A DNA stretch of 64,000 nucleotides from Streptomyces sp. ISL-66 (GTDB taxonomy: Bacteria > Actinomycetota > Actinomycetes > Streptomycetales > Streptomycetaceae): the NCBI RefSeq assembly GCF_018614135.1, contig NZ_JAGGOW010000072.1:1-64000 (forward strand), read 5' to 3'. Below, piece after piece: positions 42,326-51,235 of the stretch. The position numbers and the translations under genes are program-made. Under the pieces are notes generated by a model. It made no database searches. It was not told where the DNA came from and saw only the letters and a list, made by a program, of their open reading frames with translations. Positions within the stretch are counted from its first letter, which is position 1. Every line of letters begins with the position of its first letter.

Positions 42326-43300
42326 ATGGCCTCAGCTGTGACCCGACCCCCTCGGGCCCCGAAAGCCCCCCAGCCCTCCCGGGCGTCCCGGGCCCCCCGG
42401 GTACACGGTCGCCGCCGCGCGGGAGCCGACCCCCGCCGACTGCCGTACCTGCTGATCGCCCCCGCCGCACTGCTGATGCTGGGCTTCATCGCCTATCCCG
42501 TGCTCAGCGTCTTCTACTACAGCCTTCAGGATTACAACCCCACCAAGCCCTGGCGGGGCGGATTCGCCGGCTTCGACAACTTCGTGCGCATCTTCACGGA
42601 CGACCCGAACTTCTGGGGCACGCTGACCTTCAGCGCGAAGTGGGTCGCCGTCGAGGTCAGTCTGCAGCTCCTGTTCGGCCTGGCCCTCGCGCTGATCGTC
42701 AACCAGACGTTCGCGGGCCGCGCCCTCGGCCGAGCGCTGGTGTTCTCCCCGTGGGCCGTCTCCGGAGTACTGACGTCAGCCATCTGGGTGCTGCTCTACA
42801 ACTCCCAGACAGGAATGACCCGTTACCTCGCGGACATGGGAATCGGCGAGTACGGCACGTCCTGGCTGTCCGACACCTCCACGGTCTTCTCCGCGGTGGT
42901 CGTCGCCGATCTGTGGCGCGGTGTCCCCTTCTTCGCGATCCTCATCCTCGCCGACCTCCAGTCCGTACCGAAGGACCTGTACGAGGCCGCCGAGGTCGAC
43001 GGGGCCGGCCGGCTGCGGCAGTTCCTCCACATCACGCTGCCGCACCTCAGGGACGCGATCATCCTGTCCACCCTGCTGAGGGCGGTGTGGGAGTTCAACA
43101 ACGTGGACCTCCTCTACACCCTCACCGGCGGCGGCCCCGCGGGCGAGACGACCACGCTTCCCCTCTACATCGCCAACACCAGTGTCGACGCACACAACTT
43201 CGGATACGCCTCCGCGCTCACGACGGTGGCGTTCGTGATCCTTCTCTTCTGCTCGATGGTCTACCTGCGCCTGAGCAAGTTCGGAGGCCAGAGCAAATGA
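42326..43300 (+). CDS. Carbohydrate ABC permease (MalF type)
   Basis: CUT1-family permease of 324 aa, six or more membrane helices. A long basic, Pro/Ala-rich cytoplasmic N-terminus (about 45 residues) precedes LPYLLIAPAALLMLGFIAYPV. The EAA loop is EAAEVDGAGRLRQFLHITLPHL. It starts 60 nt after the dehydratase gene with GGAG before the ATG and overlaps the MalG-type gene (ATGA). Its binding protein is encoded 4.4 kb downstream (47702); no ATPase is present, as is usual in Streptomyces, where MsiK serves many such importers. Confidence 0.92.
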   Translation: MASAVTRPPRAPKAPQPSRASRAPRVHGRRRAGADPRRLPYLLIAPAALLMLGFIAYPVLSVFYYSLQDYNPTKPWRGGFAGFDNFVRIFTDDPNFWGTLTFSAKWVAVEVSLQLLFGLALALIVNQTFAGRALGRALVFSPWAVSGVLTSAIWVLLYNSQTGMTRYLADMGIGEYGTSWLSDTSTVFSAVVVADLWRGVPFFAILILADLQSVPKDLYEAAEVDGAGRLRQFLHITLPHLRDAIILSTLLRAVWEFNNVDLLYTLTGGGPAGETTTLPLYIANTSVDAHNFGYASALTTVAFVILLFCSMVYLRLSKFGGQSK

Positions 43301-44124
43301 AACGGCGACGTGCCTGGGACGAGGTCCCCCGGTGGCAGATCTACCTGCCGCTCGGCATCTATCTCCTCTTCACCCTGATCCCCTTCTACTGGATCCTCCT
43401 CTTCGCCGTGCGACCGGCGGGCTCCACCTCACTGGTGCCGTGGCCCGTGACCACCGAGCACTTCGAGAAGGTGTGGACCGAGCGCAGCTTCGCCGTCTTC
43501 TTCCAGAACAGCCTGCTCATCGGTCTCGCGACCCTGGTGATGACCACGCTGATCGCGCTCACCGGCGGCTACGCGCTGGCCCGCTTCGACTTCCGGATCA
43601 AGAAGGGCTTCATGCTGGCCCTGCTGTGCTCCCAGTTCGTCCCGGGCGCGCTGCTGCTCGTACCGCTGTTCCAGACCTTCGCCAGTCTGCGGATGATCAA
43701 CTCCCTGGGCAGCGTCATCATCGCGGAGACGGTCTTCCAGCTCCCCTTGTCCATGATCCTCATCAGCGGCTTCATCAAGAACGTGCCGTACTCCCTGGAG
43801 GAGGCGGCCTGGGTGGACGGCTGCAACCGCTTCGCCGCGTTCCGCATCGTCGTGCTGCCGCTGCTGCGGCCCGGTCTGGTCGCCGTCGGCTCCTTCGCCT
43901 TCGTCCACGCCTGGAACCACTTCCTCTTCGCGCTCATGTTCCTCAGCAGCCAGGACAAGCAGACCATCCCGGTCGGCCTCAACACCCTCATGGGCGCCGA
44001 CAGCGTCGACCTGGGCGCCCTCGCCGCAGGCGGCGTGATCGCGGCGCTGCCTATCGTGATCGTGTTCGGGTTCATCCAGAAGTGGCTGGTCACCGGCTTC
44101 AGCGCGGGGGCGGTGAAGGGATGA
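43297..44124 (+). CDS. Carbohydrate ABC permease (MalG type)
   Basis: CUT1-family permease, 275 aa. Landmarks are IYLLFTLIPFYWILLFAVRP, NSLLIGLATLVMTTLIALTGGYALARFDF and the EAA loop EEAAWVDGCNRFAAFRIVVLPLLRPG. Overlaps by 4 nt at both ends (MalF-type and Gfo/Idh genes). Together with the MalF-type gene it forms the channel; the likely cargo is oligogalacturonide or another pectin fragment, from context. Confidence 0.92.
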   Translation: MKRRRAWDEVPRWQIYLPLGIYLLFTLIPFYWILLFAVRPAGSTSLVPWPVTTEHFEKVWTERSFAVFFQNSLLIGLATLVMTTLIALTGGYALARFDFRIKKGFMLALLCSQFVPGALLLVPLFQTFASLRMINSLGSVIIAETVFQLPLSMILISGFIKNVPYSLEEAAWVDGCNRFAAFRIVVLPLLRPGLVAVGSFAFVHAWNHFLFALMFLSSQDKQTIPVGLNTLMGADSVDLGALAAGGVIAALPIVIVFGFIQKWLVTGFSAGAVKG

Positions 44125-45296
44125 GCAACACCTCCGGCACCCTACGCACCCCCCTGCCCGTGGTCCTGGCGGGCGCACGCGGCCACGGCCGCTCGCACCT
44201 GCGGAACATCCGCCGGCTCGAAGAGCTCGGCCTGGTCCGCCTCGCCGGCGTCTGCGAGCTGCGGCCGCTGGACGCCGACGAGCTGGACGGGTTCGCCGCC
44301 CCGGAGCAGTCCTCGGACTTCGACGCGCTGATGGCCTCCACCGGGGCCCGGATCGCCGTGCTGTGCACGCCGATCCAGACCCACACCGAGCTGGCCCTGG
44401 CCGCCGCCCGCCACGGCGCGCACATCCTCCTGGAGAAGCCTCCGGCGCCGTCGTACGCGGAGTTCCGCCGGATGGCGCAGGGAGTGGCGGCGGCCGGAGT
44501 GGCCTGCCAGATCGGCTTCCAGTCCCTCGGCTCCCATGCCGTCACAGCCATCAGGCGGCTCATCGAGGAGGGCGGGATCGGCGAGCTCCTCGGCGTCGGC
44601 GCGGCCGGTGCGTGGGTCCGTGACGAGGCGTACTTCCGGCGCGCGCCCTGGGCCGGCCACCGGCGCCTGAACGGCGTCGACGTCGTCGACGGGGCCCTGA
44701 CCAATCCGCTGGCCCACGCGGTCGCCACCACCCTGGCCCTCGCCGGCAGCACGCGGGCCGAGGACCTCGCATCCATCGAGGTGGAGCTCGTGCGCGCCAA
44801 CGCCATCGAGTCCGACGACACCTCCTGCGTCCGGATCGTGACCACGACGGGCAGCCGGCTCACCGTCGCGGCGACCCTGTGCGCCGAGACGGACTCCGAG
44901 CCGTACGTGGTGGTCCACGGCAGCCGGGGGCGCATCACCCTCTGGTACCGACAGGACCGGGTGCTGCTCCAGCGGGCCGGTCACGGTCCGCGGGAGGTCG
45001 TCCACGGCCGGACCGATCTCCTGGAGAACCTCATCCGCCATGTGACCGACGGCGAGGCACTGTGCGTACCGCCCGAGGAGACCGGCGCCTTCATGCGGGT
45101 CGTGGAGGCGGTCCGGCTGGCACCCGATCCCGTGGCGCTGCCGGACGCGTTCTGGCACACCGAGCCGGGCGGCGCCGCGCCGCGCCGGGTCGTCGACGGG
45201 ATCGACGCACTCGTCGACACGAGTGCCCAAACCCTCAGCCTCTACTCCGAACTGGGCGCCCCCTGGACGCTGCCGACCAGGGCGCGGACCCGGTGA
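44121..45296 (+). CDS. Gfo/Idh/MocA-family oxidoreductase
   Basis: NAD(P)-dependent sugar oxidoreductase of 391 aa. Rossmann start VVLAGARGHGRSHLRNI, then VCELRPLD, VLCTPIQTHTELALAAARHGAHILLEKPPAPSY with the catalytic Lys in EKP, and a C-terminal beta-sheet domain including VTDGEALCVPPEETGAFMRVVEAV. Substrate not known. It is coupled by 4-nt overlaps to the permease gene and to the DUF6807 gene. The combination Gfo/Idh plus DUF6807 recurs in carbohydrate loci, so it may handle an unusual sugar derived from pectin. Confidence 0.88.
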   Translation: MSNTSGTLRTPLPVVLAGARGHGRSHLRNIRRLEELGLVRLAGVCELRPLDADELDGFAAPEQSSDFDALMASTGARIAVLCTPIQTHTELALAAARHGAHILLEKPPAPSYAEFRRMAQGVAAAGVACQIGFQSLGSHAVTAIRRLIEEGGIGELLGVGAAGAWVRDEAYFRRAPWAGHRRLNGVDVVDGALTNPLAHAVATTLALAGSTRAEDLASIEVELVRANAIESDDTSCVRIVTTTGSRLTVAATLCAETDSEPYVVVHGSRGRITLWYRQDRVLLQRAGHGPREVVHGRTDLLENLIRHVTDGEALCVPPEETGAFMRVVEAVRLAPDPVALPDAFWHTEPGGAAPRRVVDGIDALVDTSAQTLSLYSELGAPWTLPTRARTR

Positions 45297-46132
45297 ACGC
45301 GGCGTTCGTCCTGCGCTGCGCCGGCCGCCCGGTGGCCCGCTACACGGCCGGCCCCGACCTGGCACCGGACCACTCCCCCCGCCCCTACCTGCATCCCGTC
45401 ACCACCCTGGAAGGGGTCCGTGTCACCGAGCTGATGCCCGGGGACCACCCGCACCACCTCGGTGTGAGCGTGGCCGTGCCCGATGTGGCGGGCCACAACT
45501 TCTGGGGCGGGCGCACCTTCGTCCGCGACCGGGGGCCGACCGCGCTCGACAACCACGGCGCGCAGCGGCACGAGGGCTTCACGCTCCGCACCCCGGACGG
45601 GTTCGTGGAGGAGCTGAGCTGGACGGCCGGGGGCCGGGTGCTCCTGCGCGAACGCCGGAGCGTGACCACGGCGGCATTGAGCGACTCGGCCTGGGCCCTG
45701 GACTTCACCTTCTCCCTCACCGAGGTGTCGGGCCGGGCCCTGTCCATCGGCAGCCCCGCCACCAACGGACGACCGGGCGCGGCCTACGGCGGCTTCTTCT
45801 GGCGCGCGCCCAAGGAAGCGGCCGCGCCGGTCGTCTTCAGTGCGGACGCGGACGGCGAGGTGGCCGTGCACGGCTCCCGCGCCGACTGGGTCGCGCTGGC
45901 CGGCGAGGGCTGGAGCCTGGTCTTCGCCGGCGCGACCGGGCGGACGCGGTGCGATCCGTGGTTCGTGCGCGCCGCCGACTATCCGGGCGTGGGCTCCTCC
46001 CTCGCCCATGACCGGCGCCTGGTCCTCGCGGCCGGAGAGACCGTGGTGCGGCGGGTGGTCACCGTCGTGGCCGACGGACGTCTGGGGCGGGCCGAGGCCG
46101 CGGCGCTGGTGCGCAAGGCGGTCTCGCCATGA
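45293..46132 (+). CDS. DUF6807 (PmoA-like) family protein
   Basis: A 279-aa protein of the DUF6807 family, once labelled PmoA though not related to methane monooxygenase. Landmarks are RPYLHPVTTLEGVRVTELMPGDHPHHLGVSVAVPDVAGHNFWGG, TFSLTEVSGRALSIGSPATNG and WVALAGEGWSLVF. The DHPHHLG segment could bind metal. Function unknown; the family turns up in sugar-degradation loci, often beside Gfo/Idh enzymes, as here. GTG start within GTGA overlap. Confidence 0.82.
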   Translation: MNAAFVLRCAGRPVARYTAGPDLAPDHSPRPYLHPVTTLEGVRVTELMPGDHPHHLGVSVAVPDVAGHNFWGGRTFVRDRGPTALDNHGAQRHEGFTLRTPDGFVEELSWTAGGRVLLRERRSVTTAALSDSAWALDFTFSLTEVSGRALSIGSPATNGRPGAAYGGFFWRAPKEAAAPVVFSADADGEVAVHGSRADWVALAGEGWSLVFAGATGRTRCDPWFVRAADYPGVGSSLAHDRRLVLAAGETVVRRVVTVVADGRLGRAEAAALVRKAVSP

Positions 46133-47688
46133 GCCGCACCGCGCCGCACCCCTCGCACACGGGGGACCTCGGCGACGGGACCTACCGCAATCCCGTCCTG
46201 GCCGCCGACTGGTCCGATCCCGACGTGCTGCGGGTCGGCGAGGACTACTACCTCACCGCGTCCAGTTTCGGCCGTGCGCCGGCGCTTCCCCTGCTGCACT
46301 CCCGCGACCTCGTCAACTGGACGGTCATCGGGCACGCGCTGGACCGGCTGCGCCCGGAGGCCGCGTACGCCTCACCCCGGCACGACGGGGGTGTGTGGGC
46401 ACCTTCCCTGCGCCATCACGACGGCCGGTTCCGGCTCTTCTGGGGTGATCCCGACCACGGCATCTGGCAGGTCAACGCGCCGTCCATACACGGCCCTTGG
46501 AGTACTCCGCACCTGGTGAAGGCGGGCCGGGGCCTCATCGACCCCTGCCCGCTGTGGGACGCGGAGACGGGCGAGGCGTACCTCGTGCACGCCTGGGCGA
46601 AGTCCCGCTCGGGTATCAACAACCGGCTGACCGGCCACCGGATGAGCCCGGACGGCGAGCGGCTCCTCGACGGGGGAACGGTGATCGTCGACGCCGACCG
46701 GATCCCCGGCTGGTTCACCCTGGAGGGGCCCAAGCTCTACCTCCACGACGGGTGGTTCTGGATCCTCGCCCCGGCCGGCGGCGTCGCCACCGGCTGGCAG
46801 GGTGCCTTCCGGTCCCGTTCCTTCTTCGGCCCGTACGAGGAAAGGGTCGTCCTGCAGCAGGGGGACACGGACGTCAACGGCCCGCACCAGGGCGGCTGGG
46901 TCCGTACCCAGAACGGCGAGGACTGGTTCCTGCATTTCCAGCAGCGCGGGGCGCACGGGCGGCTCGTCCATCTCCAGCCGATGCGCTGGGGCGCCGACGG
47001 GTGGCCGGTGCTCGGCGAGAGGGGCACCCCTGTCCGCGTCCACGCCAAGCCCGCACTGCCGCGGCAGCAGGCGTCGTCACCGGCCGCTGACGACGCCTTC
47101 CCCGGTGGGCGGTTCGCAGTCCAGTGGCAGTGGACCGCCAACCCGGTGGACGGCTGGACCACCCCTCACTCCGGTGACGGGCTGTGGCTGAACTGCGTGC
47201 GCACGGAGCGGATCGCGGACCTGCGGGCACTGCCGCACCTGCTCACCCAGCGGATGCCGGCCCGTGCCTGCACCGTCGAGGTCGACCTGCGGCTCGACAG
47301 CCGGGCGCCGGACGCCCGTGCGGGACTCGTGGTGCTCGGCGAGGCCTACGCCTGGATCGGGCTGCGGCGCGACGCGGACGGCACGGTCCGGCTGACGCAC
47401 CGGTTCGCTCCGGCCAACGCCGAGCGGGAGCGGGACGCGGCACGGTCCCGGCCGGCGCCCGGGGGCCGCGCGCGGCTGCGGATCGAGCTCACCGCGGACG
47501 CGCGCTGCCGGTTCTCGTTCGACACGGGCGGCGGCTTCACGCCCTGCGGCGAGGTCTTCGCCGCCACCCCCTGGAGGTGGGTCGGCGCGCTGCTCGGCCT
47601 GTTCGCCGCGGTCCCGCCGGGCGCCGGCCCGGGCGGGACGGCCGTGTTCACCCGCTTCCGCATCACCTCTGAACGCACTTCCCACTGA
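46129..47688 (+). CDS. Intracellular GH43 glycosidase
   Basis: GH43 enzyme of 519 aa with no signal peptide, so probably cytosolic and acting on imported oligosaccharides. Catalytic Asp in YRNPVLAADWSDPDVLRVGEDYY, then GVWAPSLRHHDGRF, LIDPCPLWD and the general-acid segment GWFTLEGPKLYLHDGW. The C-terminal ~190 residues form a beta-sandwich typical of GH43 xylosidase/arabinofuranosidase/galactosidase types. Activity (arabinofuranosidase, xylosidase or galactosidase) cannot be decided. ATGA overlap with the DUF6807 gene; 13 nt before the binding-protein gene. Confidence 0.9.
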   Translation: MSRTAPHPSHTGDLGDGTYRNPVLAADWSDPDVLRVGEDYYLTASSFGRAPALPLLHSRDLVNWTVIGHALDRLRPEAAYASPRHDGGVWAPSLRHHDGRFRLFWGDPDHGIWQVNAPSIHGPWSTPHLVKAGRGLIDPCPLWDAETGEAYLVHAWAKSRSGINNRLTGHRMSPDGERLLDGGTVIVDADRIPGWFTLEGPKLYLHDGWFWILAPAGGVATGWQGAFRSRSFFGPYEERVVLQQGDTDVNGPHQGGWVRTQNGEDWFLHFQQRGAHGRLVHLQPMRWGADGWPVLGERGTPVRVHAKPALPRQQASSPAADDAFPGGRFAVQWQWTANPVDGWTTPHSGDGLWLNCVRTERIADLRALPHLLTQRMPARACTVEVDLRLDSRAPDARAGLVVLGEAYAWIGLRRDADGTVRLTHRFAPANAERERDAARSRPAPGGRARLRIELTADARCRFSFDTGGGFTPCGEVFAATPWRWVGALLGLFAAVPPGAGPGGTAVFTRFRITSERTSH

Positions 47689-47701
47689 GAGAAGAGAGCC
47701 G

Positions 47702-49045
47702 ATGATGACCAGCTTCCGTGAAGGGCGGCGCAGAGCTGTCTGCGCCCTCGCCCTGACCACCGTGCTCGCCCTGACCGCCACCGCCTGCGGTGACGACGGC
47801 AGCGGCGCTGCGGGCGACAAGGGCGGCGAGGGTTCAGGCAAGGGAGAGATCACTTTCTGGGACAACAACGGCGGTGTCCGCACCGACGTCTGGAAAGCGA
47901 TCATCGGGGACTTCGAGAAGGAGAACCCCGAGATCAAGGTGAACTACGTCGGGGTGGCCTCGACCGAGGTGCAGTCCAAGTACGACACGGCCATCCAGGG
48001 AGGAGGCCTACCGGATGTGGGCGGCGTCGGAGCGGCGATGCTCGCCGGGATCACCGCGCAGAACGCCTTGGAGCCGCTCGACTCCCGGGTCGACGGCGGC
48101 GCGCTCAAGGGCAAGCTCAACGCGGGGATGCTGGAGAGCGTGAAGTCCGCGGGGGGCAGGGGCAAGCTCTTCAGCGTTCCCACCTCCGCCAGCAACGGTG
48201 TCCTCTACTACCGCACGGACCTGTTCGAGGCGGCCGGCCTCCAGGTGCCCGACACCTGGTCCGCTTTCTACGCGGCGGCCGACAAGCTGACGCGGAAGGA
48301 CGCGAACAAGTTCGGCTACACCATCCGCGGCGGCGCGGGCTCCATCGCCCAGGCGCTGGACGCCATGTACGGCCAAAGCGCGGTCACCAGCTTCTGGGAG
48401 GGTGACAGGACCACGGTCAACGACCCCAGGAACGTGGCCGCGTTGGAGAAGTACGTGGGCCTGTTCAAGAAGAACACCCCGGCGGCCGACGTCAACAACG
48501 ACTTCACCAAGATGGTCTCCCAGTGGGACAGCGGCGAGATCGGCATGCTGAGCCACAACCTGGGCTCGTACAAAGACCATGTGAAGGCGCTCGGCACGCA
48601 GAAGTTCCGTGGCATCCCGAACCCGACCACGGACGACGGCACCCGGGTGCAGGTCTCCAACCCGGTCGACGGTCTCGCCCTGTTCTCGTCGAGCAAGAAC
48701 AAGGCGGCGGCCTGGAAGTTCATCGAGTTCGCCGCCTCGCACGCCTCCAACAGCAAGTGGAACGAGTCGGCGGGCGCGATCCCGGCCAACACCGAGGCGG
48801 CCCAGGACGCCTGGATCCAGAAGGCCGAGCCGACCAAGCTCGCCGCCGAGGTCCTCTTCAGCGGCAAGGCCACGATCGTGCAGCTGCCGTACTACCTGCC
48901 CGACTGGAACACCATTTCCAAAGCCGACAACGAACCCGCCTTCCAGAAGGTCCTGCTCGGCAAGTCCACGCCGAAGGAGTTCCTGGACAGCCTCGCCGAG
49001 CAGCTGAACACGGCGCAGGCCGAGTGGAAGACGCCGAAGAAGTGA
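47702..49045 (+). CDS. Sugar-binding lipoprotein of the pectin-locus importer
   Basis: Family-1 extracellular solute-binding lipoprotein of 447 aa. Signal peptide and lipobox LTATAC (Cys near 29), Gly/Asp linker, then EITFWDNNGGVRTDVWKAIIGDFEKENPEIKVNYV, typical of CUT1 oligosaccharide-binding proteins. Mid-segment LFSVPTSASNGVLYYRTDLFEAAGLQVPDTWSAF and the C-terminal VSNPVDGLALFSSSKNKAAAWKFIEF are clear. It serves the permeases at 42326-44124. ATG 47702 or 47705 is possible. Its stop overlaps the GTG of the acetylesterase gene. Confidence 0.93.
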   Translation: MMTSFREGRRRAVCALALTTVLALTATACGDDGSGAAGDKGGEGSGKGEITFWDNNGGVRTDVWKAIIGDFEKENPEIKVNYVGVASTEVQSKYDTAIQGGGLPDVGGVGAAMLAGITAQNALEPLDSRVDGGALKGKLNAGMLESVKSAGGRGKLFSVPTSASNGVLYYRTDLFEAAGLQVPDTWSAFYAAADKLTRKDANKFGYTIRGGAGSIAQALDAMYGQSAVTSFWEGDRTTVNDPRNVAALEKYVGLFKKNTPAADVNNDFTKMVSQWDSGEIGMLSHNLGSYKDHVKALGTQKFRGIPNPTTDDGTRVQVSNPVDGLALFSSSKNKAAAWKFIEFAASHASNSKWNESAGAIPANTEAAQDAWIQKAEPTKLAAEVLFSGKATIVQLPYYLPDWNTISKADNEPAFQKVLLGKSTPKEFLDSLAEQLNTAQAEWKTPKK

Positions 49046-49845
49046 CCCTCACCCGCCGCCGGGCGGTCACCGCCGGGACGGGGCTCGTGCTGGCCCTGGC
49101 CGCGACCCCCGCCGCGGCCCTCCCCCGAGGAAACAAGCGCATGCGCACCCTCTACGTCGCTGGCGACTCCACGGCCGCGCAGAAGTACGCCGACGCCGCC
49201 CCGGAGACCGGGTGGGGCATGGCACTGCCCTTCTTCCTGCACGAGGACGTGACGGTCGCCAACCACGCGGTCAACGGCCGCAGCACCAAGAGCTTCATCG
49301 ACGAGGGCCGGCTGACCGCGATCCTGGAGGTGATCCGGCCCGGAGACCTCCTGCTGATCCAGTTCGGCCACAACGACGAGAAGGCCGGCGACCCCACCCG
49401 TTACACCGAGCCCTGGACCACCTATCAGGACAACCTGTGCCGGTACGTCGACGGCGCGCGCGAGCGCGGTGCCCTGCCGGTCCTCGCCACCCCGGTCGAG
49501 CGCCGCAGGTTCGACGCGGGCGGCGCCGCCCTTCGCACCCACGGGGAGTACCCGGCCGCGATGCGGCAGGTGGCCCAGGAGGAGGGCGTCGCCCTCCTGG
49601 ACGTCCAGGAGCAGTCCTTGGCGCTCTGGCAGGAGCTCGGCCCCGAGACCACGAAGACGTACTTCAACTGGACGGCGACCGAGCAGGACAACACCCACTT
49701 CAACCCGCCGGGCGCGATCGCCGTGGCCCGGCTGATCGCCGCCGGACTCCTGCACACCCACGCCCTCGCACCGGGCGACACCCGCCGCATCGACGAGGAA
49801 GTCCCCGCCCCATGGATCACCTGGCCCGATTCCGAGGAGAGCTGA
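49042..49845 (+). CDS. Rhamnogalacturonan acetylesterase (SGNH, CE12)
   Basis: Secreted SGNH-fold esterase of 267 aa, expected to remove acetyl groups from rhamnogalacturonan so that lyases can act. Block I RTLYVAGDSTAAQKYA (catalytic Ser), block II with WGMALPFFL and NHAVNGRSTKSF, block III LIQFGHNDEK, and the Asp/His in EQDNTHFNPPGAIAVA. The N-terminus TLTRRRAVTAGTGLVLALAATPAAA is a signal peptide with an RRxA pattern that could use the Tat path. GTG start in a GTGA overlap; 2 nt before the PL1 gene. Confidence 0.9.
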   Translation: MTLTRRRAVTAGTGLVLALAATPAAALPRGNKRMRTLYVAGDSTAAQKYADAAPETGWGMALPFFLHEDVTVANHAVNGRSTKSFIDEGRLTAILEVIRPGDLLLIQFGHNDEKAGDPTRYTEPWTTYQDNLCRYVDGARERGALPVLATPVERRRFDAGGAALRTHGEYPAAMRQVAQEEGVALLDVQEQSLALWQELGPETTKTYFNWTATEQDNTHFNPPGAIAVARLIAAGLLHTHALAPGDTRRIDEEVPAPWITWPDSEES

Positions 49846-49847
49846 GC

Positions 49848-51137
49848 ATGCGACACACACGGGTATGGGCGGTGGGCGCCGCTGCCCTCGTCCTGGGCGT
49901 CACCGGTCCCACGTCCGCCGCGCACGCCGGCCCGGCCGCGCCCGACCCCGCCCGTCAGGCGCTTCCGGCCGGTGACGGCTGGGCGTCGGACGGCACGGGA
50001 ACCAGGGGCGGCGCCGAGGCCCCCGCCTCCCGCGTCTTCACCGTCACCACGTGGGAGGGTTTGCGAGCGGCGCTCGCCGTCGCGGGCACCGAGCCTCGGA
50101 TCGTCAAGGTCGTGGGAACACTGAACGCCACGGCCGCCGGCTGCGCGGCCTTCGAGGCACCCGGGTACGACTTCGCGGCGTACCTCGCCGCCTACGACCC
50201 CGCGGTCTGGGGTTACGAGAACGAGGTCAGCGGGGAGCAGGAGGATCTGCGCGCCGTCTCCGCGAAGGCGCAGGGCAAGGCCATCAAGGCGTACGTCCCC
50301 GCCAACACGACGATCGTCGGCGTCGGCCGGAACGCCGGCATCACCGGCGGCAGCCTTCAGGTCCAGGGCGTCGACAACGTCGTCGTCCGCAACCTGACCG
50401 TGGAGAGCCCGCTCGACTGCTTCCCCCAGTGGGACCCGACCGACGGGGCGACGGGGGCGTGGAACTCCGAGTACGACAGCGTGGTCGTGTACGGCTCCAC
50501 CCACGTGTGGATCGACCACAACACGTTCACCGACGGAGCCCACCCGGACAGTTCGCTGCCCTCGTACTACGGTGAGCCCTACCAGCAACACGACGGCGAG
50601 CTGGACATCGTGCGCGGCGCCGACCTGGTCACCGTCTCCTGGAACGTCTTCGCCGACCACGACAAGACGCTGATGATAGGCAACAGCGACAGCGCCGGCG
50701 CCACCGATCGCGGCAAGCTGCGTACCACCCTCCACCACAACCTCTTCGAGAACGTCGTCGAGAGGGCGCCGCGGGTCCGCTTCGGCAAGGTCGACGCGTA
50801 CAACAACCACTTCGTCGTTCCGGGTTCGGCCTACTCCTACAGCTTGGGCATCGGCATCGAGTCCCAGCTCGTCGCGGAGAAGAACGCCTTCACGCTCACC
50901 GGCGGCGTCCAGGCCGGAAAGATCCTCAAGAAGTGGAAGGACGCCCCGGTCACCACCGCGGGCAACCTCGTCAACGGTGCGCCGGTCGACCTCCTCGCGG
51001 TCCACAACGCCCAGTTCCCCGGCGAGGTCCTGCGCGCCGACGCGGGCTGGACGCCGTCCCTGCGCACGCGGGTCGACGCACCACAGGCCGTGCCCGGCCT
51101 CGTCGACCACCGCGCGGGCGCGGGCCGCCCGCGCTGA
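49848..51137 (+). CDS. pel: Secreted pectate lyase, PL1
   Basis: Ca2+-dependent lyase cleaving polygalacturonate outside the cell; 429 aa. Signal peptide (TRVWAVGAAALVLGVTG, AHA cleavage). The beta-helix landmarks are NTTIVGVGRNAGITGGSLQVQGVDNVVVRNLTVESP, VWIDHNTFTDGAHPDS, HDGELDIVRGADLVTVSWNVFADHDKTLMIGNSDS and RAPRVRFGKVDAYNNHF (catalytic Arg region). Start ATG 49848 with GAGGAGA before it. Directly follows the acetylesterase gene. Confidence 0.95.
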   Translation: MRHTRVWAVGAAALVLGVTGPTSAAHAGPAAPDPARQALPAGDGWASDGTGTRGGAEAPASRVFTVTTWEGLRAALAVAGTEPRIVKVVGTLNATAAGCAAFEAPGYDFAAYLAAYDPAVWGYENEVSGEQEDLRAVSAKAQGKAIKAYVPANTTIVGVGRNAGITGGSLQVQGVDNVVVRNLTVESPLDCFPQWDPTDGATGAWNSEYDSVVVYGSTHVWIDHNTFTDGAHPDSSLPSYYGEPYQQHDGELDIVRGADLVTVSWNVFADHDKTLMIGNSDSAGATDRGKLRTTLHHNLFENVVERAPRVRFGKVDAYNNHFVVPGSAYSYSLGIGIESQLVAEKNAFTLTGGVQAGKILKKWKDAPVTTAGNLVNGAPVDLLAVHNAQFPGEVLRADAGWTPSLRTRVDAPQAVPGLVDHRAGAGRPR

Positions 51138-51235
51138 CCTTCCGGCGGCCGTTCTCCGCCCCCCGTTCCGCGGTTCCGCCGATCCCCCGTTGCCGCGTTC
51201 CCCCGTTTCCCCGTTCGCAGCGAAGGAGCTTCCCC

